Source of the DNA: [Eubacterium] saphenum
GTDB lineage: Bacteria > Bacillota > Clostridia > Oscillospirales > Ruminococcaceae
Direction of reading: 5' to 3'
DNA: 11,861 nucleotides
Assembly (NCBI GenBank): GCA_004555635.1
Contig: SFHN01000022.1
Coordinates: forward strand, 1-11,861
In this document: positions 6,532 to 11,861 of the stretch, one piece after another
How the letters are laid out: each line of letters begins with the position of its first letter
Numbering within the stretch: the first letter of the stretch is position 1
Notes under the pieces: model-generated
Told to the model about the DNA's origin: nothing
Databases searched by the model: none
The model's input: only the letters and a program-made list of their open reading frames with translations
Program-made: the position numbers and the translations under genes

Positions 6532-7110
6532 TTACCCTATCTCTACGAATACTATATACATATCCTTCGTTAAATTTGTGGTGATTAAAGGGACGGCGCA
6601 GCCCTTTGATATGCTCGCGTTCGCCGCGTTCATAAGCCTTACAGTGCCGCTGCGCGAATAAACGGGAGTACCTGTCGGCTCATCCTCGCTGTATATCTCA
6701 ACAGACAGCACGATAAGGTCGTCCGCTTTGCCCTGCTCAATATCAACGCGCACCGTAAGCCCGACAAGCTCGTCAGGCGCCACAAGGTCGGAGTTCGGCG
6801 GCACCTGATTTCCGATACGCACCCTGTCGCCGTACTGCGGTATGTAGATGCAAAACGCGCCGCTTTCTGCGCCCGCCGCCGCTTCATCGTTTGTCACGAC
6901 AAGGTCAATCGCATAGGTCAGGCGGTTTTCTATCGTTTCAAAAATCTCGTCGCCCTTTAGCTGCGCGGAGTTTCTCACCGCGCTTCGGGTGTAGAGATTA
7001 AAGCTGACAAGCACAATAGAGGCAGCAGCTCCCGCAATAATAAGAAACAGCAAAAGGCTTATCATAAGCTCTACCATAGTAAAGCCCTTGTTTCCCGCTA
7101 TCCTTTTCAT
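6532..7110 (-). CDS. Minor prepilin, PilW/GspJ-like
   Basis: The 192-aa product has a canonical prepilin site: a 9-residue leader MKRIAGNKG, then FTMVELM with Glu14 at +5, and a hydrophobic helix over about 10-38. The exported part is a beta-rich domain with one Cys in the GAFCIY region and one near the end in KGCAVP. Its place after a PilV-like and a GspK-like gene suggests a PilW/GspJ-type minor pilin of the tip-priming complex. This assignment is by order and size, not by a diagnostic motif. The ATG follows AAAGGAGG at about 7 nt. It lies 27 nt after the preceding pilin and 16 nt before pilB. Confidence 0.85.
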   Translation of the reverse strand: MKRIAGNKGFTMVELMISLLLFLIIAGAAASIVLVSFNLYTRSAVRNSAQLKGDEIFETIENRLTYAIDLVVTNDEAAAGAESGAFCIYIPQYGDRVRIGNQVPPNSDLVAPDELVGLTVRVDIEQGKADDLIVLSVEIYSEDEPTGTPVYSRSGTVRLMNAANASISKGCAVPLITTNLTKDMYIVFVEIG

Positions 7111-7137
7111 CGCGCCGCCTCCTTTCGGGTCAGTTTT

Positions 7138-7518
7138 TTAAGACGCTGCCTCTGCCGAGGGGTAGTAGACAAACTCGGCGTTATACCTTCCTGCCTCGTC
7201 CAAATCGCCCACTGAATAGGTAAGGCAGGTTATCTTTCCGTCCTCCCGCACGAAGAACTCCCCGTAACATTCGGTGTTCTCGGCAACGCCGTCAGCGGTT
7301 GCACCGGACGTATGCTGATAAAGCACGCTCCGCGCCTGCTCGGCGGCTGTGCGGATTTCTTTGCCCATAGTGTAAAGCCTCAGCGCCGTCATAAGTCCCG
7401 ACGCAAGCATCATACCGACTATCCCGATAAGCACCATCGCAACCAGCGTTTCCACAAGCGTTGACGCTTTTTTTGACAGCAGCTTCTTCAGGTTTCCGAA
7501 AAGCCGAGAAACTCCCAC
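7138..7518 (-). CDS. Minor prepilin, PilV/GspI-like, with Ala-Ser cleavage site
   Basis: The product is 126 aa from the GTG at 7518. Its N-terminal helix follows a basic segment: LLSKKA, then STLVETLVAMVLIGIVG with Glu at +5. The residue before the predicted cut is Ala18 instead of Gly, and +1 is Ser instead of Phe/Met, so processing may be inefficient or absent. I chose the GTG because GGGAGGTGA lies just upstream. The in-frame ATG at 7593 would give 151 aa, with 25 extra residues overlapping the previous gene. The chosen start still overlaps that gene by 31 nt. The short exported domain contains two Cys, near TECYGE and KITCLTY. By order it resembles PilV/GspI. Confidence 0.78.
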   Translation of the reverse strand: MGVSRLFGNLKKLLSKKASTLVETLVAMVLIGIVGMMLASGLMTALRLYTMGKEIRTAAEQARSVLYQHTSGATADGVAENTECYGEFFVREDGKITCLTYSVGDLDEAGRYNAEFVYYPSAEAAS

Positions 7519-8213
7519 GCGCAGGTCACCTCCCTCTCTCCCGTATCGGGATTTGTATCCCTGAAAGCCATTCCGACAAAGTTTGCGCAGCACTGCGCCG
7601 TGTAATCTCCCGAGGAAGCGACCGAAGTCACCTTTACGAAAAACGACTCGGTGTCCATATCATCGGAGGTGTTCGCCTTTTGCACGGAGAAATAAAGCTC
7701 GGCATAGCTTCCACCTTTAAGCGAGCTTTTTATCTGCTCCTTTTCGCCCCTGCTAAGCGCGTTTGTTTCGTCGTAAATCCACGCGTCAGAGCCTACTATT
7801 TCGTATTCGCCCTCGTTGCGGTGACTTTTCAGCCACTTTTCCAGCGCCTGCGGCACCGACCCATCAAAATACACCTTTACAGGGTCGACGTTCACGTTTT
7901 TGTGCAGCTTTGGCTTGCCGCCTGAAAGCTTCGCTTCCTCGACGATGTAATCGTAGATTTTTCCGTCAATATTCATCCAGACGCCGACGTCAACCTCACT
8001 TATATAGGACAAATCTCCCGTCATTCGGTCAACCGCATAGTTTGCTCCCGACTGCGCGAGAAGCTTTACGCGCTGCTCTACTGCGGTATCGAGTGAGCGC
8101 TTGTAGTAATCCAGCCCGAGGGTAAGTATGCCTGCGACAATCAGCGTCAGAACCATCATCGAGCACACCGCCCAGACGAGCGCCGAACCCTTGTTGCTAA
8201 GAAGCTTTTTCAC
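7488..8213 (-). CDS. Prepilin-like protein lacking Glu+5, PilX/GspK-like
   Basis: The 241-aa product begins MKKLLSNKG with Ser10 at +1, then ALVWAVCSMMVLTLIVAG, a prepilin-style hydrophobic helix. The +5 position is Trp14 instead of Glu. After the helix, LLAQSGANYAVDRM (about 51-64) resembles the Ala/Gly-rich segment that follows the helix in PilX/GspK proteins, whose GspK members also lack Glu+5 and cap the pseudopilus tip. A tip role is therefore inferred. The start is the GTG at 8213, 7 nt after AGAGGAGG; a GTG two codons earlier is too close to the Shine-Dalgarno. It is the first of the pilin genes, 39 nt after pilO, and its end overlaps the PilV-like start. Confidence 0.8.
   Translation of the reverse strand: MKKLLSNKGSALVWAVCSMMVLTLIVAGILTLGLDYYKRSLDTAVEQRVKLLAQSGANYAVDRMTGDLSYISEVDVGVWMNIDGKIYDYIVEEAKLSGGKPKLHKNVNVDPVKVYFDGSVPQALEKWLKSHRNEGEYEIVGSDAWIYDETNALSRGEKEQIKSSLKGGSYAELYFSVQKANTSDDMDTESFFVKVTSVASSGDYTAQCCANFVGMAFRDTNPDTGEREVTCAWEFLGFSET
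7526..7533 (-). promoter_or_regulatory. Ribosome binding site fixing the PilV-like GTG start
   Basis: GGAGGTGA, a full anti-16S match, lies inside the end of the preceding gene and 7 nt before the GTG at 7518. It argues against the longer reading frame opening at 7593. Confidence 0.72.
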
Positions 8214-8220
8214 AGCCACA

Positions 8221-8226
8221 CCTCCT
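8221..8226 (-). promoter_or_regulatory. Ribosome binding site for the PilX/GspK-like gene
   Basis: AGGAGG lies 7 nt before the GTG at 8213 and only 1 nt before another in-frame GTG at 8219. Spacing selects the inner codon and gives the leader MKKLLSNKG. Confidence 0.75.
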
Positions 8227-8252
8227 CTTACCGATACGATTAAGGCTTCACT

Positions 8253-8951
8253 TTATAAATACGCGTCAGGTGAAAACAATTCGTCTTCGGCGTCATCGTC
8301 CTTTGCTTCGGGCTTGAAATATTCGGGGATAACAGGCGCTTCGTACATATACAGGCTTATCGAAATGACAACGTCCATATCTTCCTCGCTTGCAGGCTCT
8401 TCCTGCGTTATCGTTGCGGGACCGTCGTGAGTAATCTCCAGCACCTCGGTCTGCTTACCCTCTGCCGTCGCGGCGATACCGGTTATGCATATCGCAGGCT
8501 CGGTGTTAAGATTCTCGATGAGCGCGCGAAGCTGCTTATAGCTGCCCGAAACGCCGTACTCCGCGTTAATCGTAAAAATACCCGTGCCCGCTGCTGACGG
8601 TTCGCTCGAAGCGATAGCAAGCGTGCTTGCGCTAAGCCCGCAGTCCGAAATGTACTTCAGGATTATGATATCCGCGTCGTCGGTGTTTATTATCGGATAG
8701 AGGTCTGCTGTCTGCTCCGCAATGGACTTCAGAAGCGCCTCGTTTTCATCAATATCAACGCTCATATCTCCGATTGTCATCATCGTGTTCATAAGCTGAA
8801 TTTCGTTTTCCTCGATTGACGAGGACAGCTCGTCGCACTCTTTCATTATCGGGCTTAACAGGTACTGCCAATAGATAACGAGAACCAGAACGACAGACAA
8901 AACCGCTAAGAAAATTAACTGCGTTTTCTGCTTTTTATTCATCTTTGCCAT
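8253..8951 (-). CDS. pilO: Type IV pilus alignment protein, PilO-like
   Basis: The 232-aa product has PilO architecture. A short basic cytoplasmic tail (MAKMNKKQKTQ) is followed by one membrane helix at about 11-31, a polar Glu/Met-rich segment likely forming a coiled coil at about 36-85, and an alpha/beta domain, probably ferredoxin-like, from about 95. GSYKQLRALIENL is typical of the PilO core. The C-terminus is an acidic, probably disordered tail (about the last 20 residues). PilO would pair with PilN through the coiled coil and link PilM to the external parts of the machine. The ATG overlaps the pilN stop by 1 nt (TGATG). Assignment rests on topology, size and order after pilM and pilN rather than on strong sequence motifs; GspM-like is the alternative. 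Confidence 0.82.
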   Translation of the reverse strand: MAKMNKKQKTQLIFLAVLSVVLVLVIYWQYLLSPIMKECDELSSSIEENEIQLMNTMMTIGDMSVDIDENEALLKSIAEQTADLYPIINTDDADIIILKYISDCGLSASTLAIASSEPSAAGTGIFTINAEYGVSGSYKQLRALIENLNTEPAICITGIAATAEGKQTEVLEITHDGPATITQEEPASEEDMDVVISISLYMYEAPVIPEYFKPEAKDDDAEDELFSPDAYL

Positions 8952-9613
8952 CAGTCCACGCCCCCTTCCACGGGAGAGCCTGCCAGATGACAGGTTATCT
9001 GATAGGAAGCGCTGCCGTCCTCCATACCCGCGTCAAAGCCAGAGTATTCTATCACATCAAACATCTCCGTTTTGCGCAGGCGCTGTACATACTGCGCGCA
9101 GTCAAGCGGCTCGCTTGCCGTAAGCTCCAGCGTAATAAGCCCGTTTTTCATCTCAAAGCTTTCGAGGTTTATCTTTCCGTCAAAGCAGCCCTTTATCTTG
9201 TCAAAGATATCCGCCTCGTAATAGCCGTACTGCGAAAGCGCTTCGGAAAGCGGAGAAAGCTCCTCGCGGGTGCTGTTCTCAAGCTTCGTGAGATAGTCCT
9301 TTTTAAGCCGCTGCTGTTCTGCCTCAAGAAGCGTGTCCCGCTGCATAAAAATGGACATCTCCAGCTCCTCGTTTTCGTAGGCAAGCTCCTCGCGCTGAAG
9401 ATAAAAGCCGGCATACGCGCCCGCCATTCCGAGCACCGCAAGCGCCGCCAAGACGTACACAAGCGCGCCGGGTCTGCCGCTTTTCTGCGCACGCTTATCG
9501 CTCTGCTTCGCAGCATTAAGCGCGGCGACGAGGTTGATTTCGTGCTGCTTTATTGGCGAAGGCTTCTGCACCTTAACAGGCTTTTCGGTGCTGCCCTTTT
9601 TAACATTTTCCAC
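8951..9613 (-). CDS. pilN: Type IV pilus alignment protein, PilN-like
   Basis: The 220-aa product has PilN topology. A cytoplasmic N-terminus contains EINLVAALN at 25-33, the counterpart of the INLLP-type peptide by which PilN docks in the PilM groove. One membrane helix follows at about 49-72, then a charged coiled-coil segment at about 73-115 and a small alpha/beta domain with YVQRLRKTEMFDVIEYSG. The N-terminal 24 residues are an extra Lys/Pro-rich stretch. The start is GTG with GGGGAG about 7 nt upstream. It lies 16 nt after pilM and overlaps pilO by 1 nt. A GspL C-terminal-type protein is a less likely alternative. Confidence 0.85.
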   Translation of the reverse strand: MENVKKGSTEKPVKVQKPSPIKQHEINLVAALNAAKQSDKRAQKSGRPGALVYVLAALAVLGMAGAYAGFYLQREELAYENEELEMSIFMQRDTLLEAEQQRLKKDYLTKLENSTREELSPLSEALSQYGYYEADIFDKIKGCFDGKINLESFEMKNGLITLELTASEPLDCAQYVQRLRKTEMFDVIEYSGFDAGMEDGSASYQITCHLAGSPVEGGVD

Positions 9614-9629
9614 CGTTTATCTCCCCCCG

Positions 9630-10505
9630 TCAAATCAGATTTGCCGCGGCAAACACATATTCCGAAAGCCACGATTTTTTGCCCCCGGGATAAACTATCT
9701 CCGGCATATCAGGGAGCGTTTCCAGGTTCATAGTGCTGTCAAGCATAAGCGCAGCGGTGTTTATCTCCTGCGAGGAAAAGCCGCAGAAATACACGTCGGT
9801 AATCTCCGCGCCGCTTTTCTCCGACTTGTTGAACTGAACGAGCGAGGAAATCATCTTCGCGATTTCGTCCGCCATTTCGGGGGTGTCGCGGTTGAACAGG
9901 ATACGCGTTCTGTTTGAGAAGCGGTAGCTGCCGTTTGTGAACAAAAACTGCGACACGGTGTTGTGGTCCATTACCGCAACGATATACGTCCGCTCGCTGA
10001 GTGACTTGCAGAACTGCGCTAGGCGTATCTGCCCGCATACCGCAAGGTCAATCGACCGGAGCGAAAGCTTTGCACCCGAAAACAGGTCAATGTAGCTCTG
10101 CACAAAGCTGCGCTCCGCCATACAGCCAAGCACCGTTATTAACCCATCGGGCGCGCGGAACAGCGGCTTGTAGTCGTAAACGACCTCCTCGCCGTTCGGG
10201 TCGGGGAGCGATTCGCTTATTAGCTTTGTCATATATGTGCTGTTTGACACGTTCGGGACGGTTACGGTTTTCATATCCACAGAGCTGCTTTCGATTACAA
10301 GGCGAATGCCGCTTTTCGGCAGCTTGTATGCCTGCCACATCTGCACAAGCTGCGATTTCAGCGCCGCTTCGTCGGTTATTACGCCGCCGATTATGCTGCC
10401 CTCGGCAACCGCTTCGGAAACGGCTTTCTTTATGGTAAGCTTGCTGCCGCTCTTTTTACCGATAACAACCTGAATATTCTCGTTTGATATATATACGGAG
10501 GTCAT
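9630..10505 (-). CDS. pilM: Type IV pilus actin-like protein, PilM-like
   Basis: The 291-aa product is identified as PilM by its position before pilN and pilO and by an actin-like domain pattern: strand SVYISNENIQVVIG (3-16), the KLPKSGIRLVIE turn (61-72), a second strand YIVAVMDHNTVSQFLF (174-189), and a C-terminal segment DVYFCGFSS (237-245) before the last helices. It should sit on the cytoplasmic face of the membrane and hold the PilN tail. It is shorter than the roughly 350-aa typical PilM. Both phosphate-loop positions lack the usual Asp-x-Gly pattern, so nucleotide binding is doubtful. The ATG follows GGAAGGA at about 8 nt, and the gene is 16 nt after pilC. Confidence 0.8.
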   Translation of the reverse strand: MTSVYISNENIQVVIGKKSGSKLTIKKAVSEAVAEGSIIGGVITDEAALKSQLVQMWQAYKLPKSGIRLVIESSSVDMKTVTVPNVSNSTYMTKLISESLPDPNGEEVVYDYKPLFRAPDGLITVLGCMAERSFVQSYIDLFSGAKLSLRSIDLAVCGQIRLAQFCKSLSERTYIVAVMDHNTVSQFLFTNGSYRFSNRTRILFNRDTPEMADEIAKMISSLVQFNKSEKSGAEITDVYFCGFSSQEINTAALMLDSTMNLETLPDMPEIVYPGGKKSWLSEYVFAAANLI

Positions 10506-10521
10506 AGTTCGTTTCCTTCCC

Positions 10522-11715
10522 TTATATTTCCGTTTGGTCGATATTGCCGTACAGTTCGTATATCGGCAGCATTACCGACAGCATAACCGTAAGGATAACC
10601 AGCGCCATTATCAGTATCATAATCGGCTCGATTAGCTTAACAAGCTTCTTTATCGCCATTGACGATTCGTAGTCGAAGCTGTCCGCAATGCTTAAAAGCA
10701 GCTCGTCTACGCGTCCCGTTTCCTCGCCGACGGCTATCGTTTCCGTCAGCTTTACGTCAAAGCCGTCTACCGCGGCAAGCGCTTCGGAAAGGCTTGTGCC
10801 CTGACGTACCATTCGGATTACCCCGTCAAACTGACCCGCGATATATCGGTTGCCGATAGTGTCCTTTGAAATCTGAAGCGCGTTCAGTATTGTAAGTCCG
10901 CCCGAATATAGCGAGGAAAAGGTTCTCGCAAAGCGCGCGGTGTAGATTATCTTCAAAAGCGGACCGATTTTCGGAAGCTTTACTATAAACTTATCCCAGC
11001 CGTACTTCACTTTTTCAAGGCGGGTTATCCAATAGATTGCAATACCGACAGCAAGCACTATGACAATTGCCATAAACCACTGCTGTGTCAGGAAGTTGCT
11101 TATCCCCATCATAACCTGCGTTATCGCGGGAAGCTCCATATCCCCGAAAACCGTCATAAGCCGCGGGAATATGAACGTGAATACCGCGATAATTACCAGA
11201 ATCGTAATTACGATTAGGATAATCGGATAGGTCATCGCGCCCTTTATGTCCTGATTTGTGCGGTGCTCCGCCTCGTAGTGGGAAGCCATCTTTTTCAGCG
11301 CCTCGTCAAGCTTTCCGTTAGCCTCGCCCGCTTTCACCATACTGATAAGCAGCTCGGGGAAAACCTCGTCCTGCATCTCCATAGCTTCGGACAGCGCAAT
11401 GCCGCGCTTAATCTGCTGATTAAGTGCGGTGAAGGTTGTTTTCATAGCCGGAGAAAGGTCGCGATTCATTATTATCTGCATCGCGCGGACAAGCGAAACG
11501 CCCGTGCCAAGCATCGACGAAAGCTCGCGGCAGAAATCCGCAAGCTGCGTTGCTTTTAAGCGCTTGCCGCCGGCCTTTTTTATCTCGTCATACTCCAGCA
11601 GATAAAGTTGCTGACGTCTGAGATTGTCCTTTAGCATATCGGGCGAGCCTGCAACAAGCGTGCCCTTGACGGTTTTTCCGTCAGGCTTCGCCGCAAGGTA
11701 GGAGTACTCAGCCAA
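10522..11715 (-). CDS. pilC: Type IV pilus inner-membrane platform protein (PilC/GspF family)
   Basis: PilC is the membrane platform turned by the PilB motor and is needed for pilus polymerisation. The 397-aa length is typical. An N-terminal 50-residue domain opens AEYSYLAAKPDGKTVKGTL. Two GspF/T2SSF repeats follow: repeat 1 at about 58-183 with FCRELSSMLGTGVSL and MVKAGEANGKLDEAL, and repeat 2 at about 260-384 with FARTFSSLYSGGLTILNAL and VGEETGRVDELL. Membrane helices lie at about 164-186, 212-231 and 362-386. The start is TTG; AGAGGTGA lies just upstream and no in-frame ATG or GTG is better placed. It is the first gene of the operon inside the window, after a terminator and an inverted repeat. 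Confidence 0.95.
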   Translation of the reverse strand: MAEYSYLAAKPDGKTVKGTLVAGSPDMLKDNLRRQQLYLLEYDEIKKAGGKRLKATQLADFCRELSSMLGTGVSLVRAMQIIMNRDLSPAMKTTFTALNQQIKRGIALSEAMEMQDEVFPELLISMVKAGEANGKLDEALKKMASHYEAEHRTNQDIKGAMTYPIILIVITILVIIAVFTFIFPRLMTVFGDMELPAITQVMMGISNFLTQQWFMAIVIVLAVGIAIYWITRLEKVKYGWDKFIVKLPKIGPLLKIIYTARFARTFSSLYSGGLTILNALQISKDTIGNRYIAGQFDGVIRMVRQGTSLSEALAAVDGFDVKLTETIAVGEETGRVDELLLSIADSFDYESSMAIKKLVKLIEPIMILIMALVILTVMLSVMLPIYELYGNIDQTEI

Positions 11716-11721
11716 ATCGTT

Positions 11722-11729
11722 TCACCTCT
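11722..11729 (-). promoter_or_regulatory. Ribosome binding site for the pilC TTG start
   Basis: AGAGGTGA ends 6 nt before the TTG at 11715. It supports a rare TTG start for the first pilus gene in the window. Confidence 0.7.
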
Positions 11730-11749
11730 TGTCAGGATAGGTCTTTTCT

Positions 11750-11796
11750 GCTTTCCGATATTGCTTTGGTGTCCCCCGCCGCGTTATCGGAAAAGC
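11750..11796 (-). repeat. Inverted repeat in the pilC leader
   Basis: TATCGGAAA(A)GC at 11785-11796 is the reverse complement of GCTTTCCGATA at 11750-11760, giving 11 paired bases with one bulge around a 24-nt loop. One arm overlaps the U-tract and stem foot of the upstream terminator. It could be an operator for a regulator of the pilus operon or a leader RNA structure; chance cannot be excluded. Confidence 0.45.
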
Positions 11797-11828
11797 GCCC
11801 GCCCCCCCATGCGAGGAAAGGCGGGCGC
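11791..11828 (-). terminator. Intrinsic terminator upstream of pilC
   Basis: A 9-bp perfect GC-rich stem (11795-11803 with 11820-11828, arm GCGCCCGCC) with a 16-nt loop is followed on the minus strand by TTTTCC. It lies ahead of the pilC ribosome binding site, so it ends an upstream transcript whose gene lies beyond the window, or attenuates entry into the pilus operon. No strong promoter is seen between it and pilC. Confidence 0.7.
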
Positions 11829-11861
11829 CATATTGATTTGCATTAGCGAGCAAGAACTGCC

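Noticed and set aside
3939..11715. Type II secretion system instead of a pilus
   Set aside because: GspE/GspF-like genes would fit both, but PilM/PilN/PilO-type partners and lack of GspC/GspD/GspL fit a Gram-positive type IV pilus better.
11716..11794. Promoter for pilC, including a sigma-28-like CCGATAA at the inverted repeat
   Set aside because: TATCCT has no matching -35 at 16-18 nt, and CCGATAA lacks a TAAA element 15 nt upstream. The resemblance is too weak to call.
11843..11861. Possible 3' end of an upstream minus-strand gene (codons reading AVLAR, then TAA)
   Set aside because: It fits a gene ending just before the terminator, but five codons are too few to support a coding call or an identity such as pilT.

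Overview
The window reads as chromosomal DNA from a monoderm Clostridia-type Bacillota, possibly an Oscillospirales/Ruminococcus-like gut bacterium. This rests on strong AGGAGG-type ribosome binding sites, frequent GTG/TTG starts, a type IV pilus cluster of the Gram-positive kind (PilC-PilM-PilN-PilO-PilB with no PilQ secretin or PilP seen) and small housekeeping families common in that class. The genus is inference. Every gene I accept lies on the minus strand, so transcription runs from high to low coordinates.

Region A (about 11861 to 3899) is a nine-gene type IV pilus operon. In order of transcription it encodes PilC (membrane platform), PilM, PilN and PilO (cytoplasmic/inner-membrane alignment complex), four prepilin-like proteins with a PilB-type assembly ATPase placed third among them, and a long prepilin last. 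It is preceded by an intrinsic terminator that closes an unseen upstream gene, and followed by a weaker terminator. PilB powers pilin insertion through PilC; PilM/N/O form the scaffold; the non-canonical prepilins look like a minor-pilin or tip complex. No prepilin peptidase (PilD), retraction ATPase (PilT) or short typical major pilin lies in the window.

Region B (3875 to 479) is a compact six-gene housekeeping operon: dihydrofolate reductase, a MmcQ/YjbR family protein, a DUF2461 protein, a GNAT acetyltransferase, a HAD hydrolase and the t6A-modifying dehydratase TcdA. Three junctions are 4-nt start/stop overlaps, so translation is probably coupled. No shared pathway is evident beyond general cofactor, RNA-modification and metabolite functions.

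Region C (472 to 6) begins with a perfect hairpin that looks like the terminator of region B and carries, in its loop, the -35 element of a near-perfect sigma-A promoter. This promoter drives a small unrecognised protein gene. A tRNA-Leu(UAG) gene with encoded CCA follows.

The most interesting points are the terminator/promoter overlap at 434-472, the two prepilins with broken consensus sites (Ala at -1; Trp at +5), the apparently degenerate ATP-binding loops of PilM, and the large pilin ending the operon. I see no CRISPR array, insertion sequence, phage module or defence system. No intergenic stretch exceeds 300 bases.
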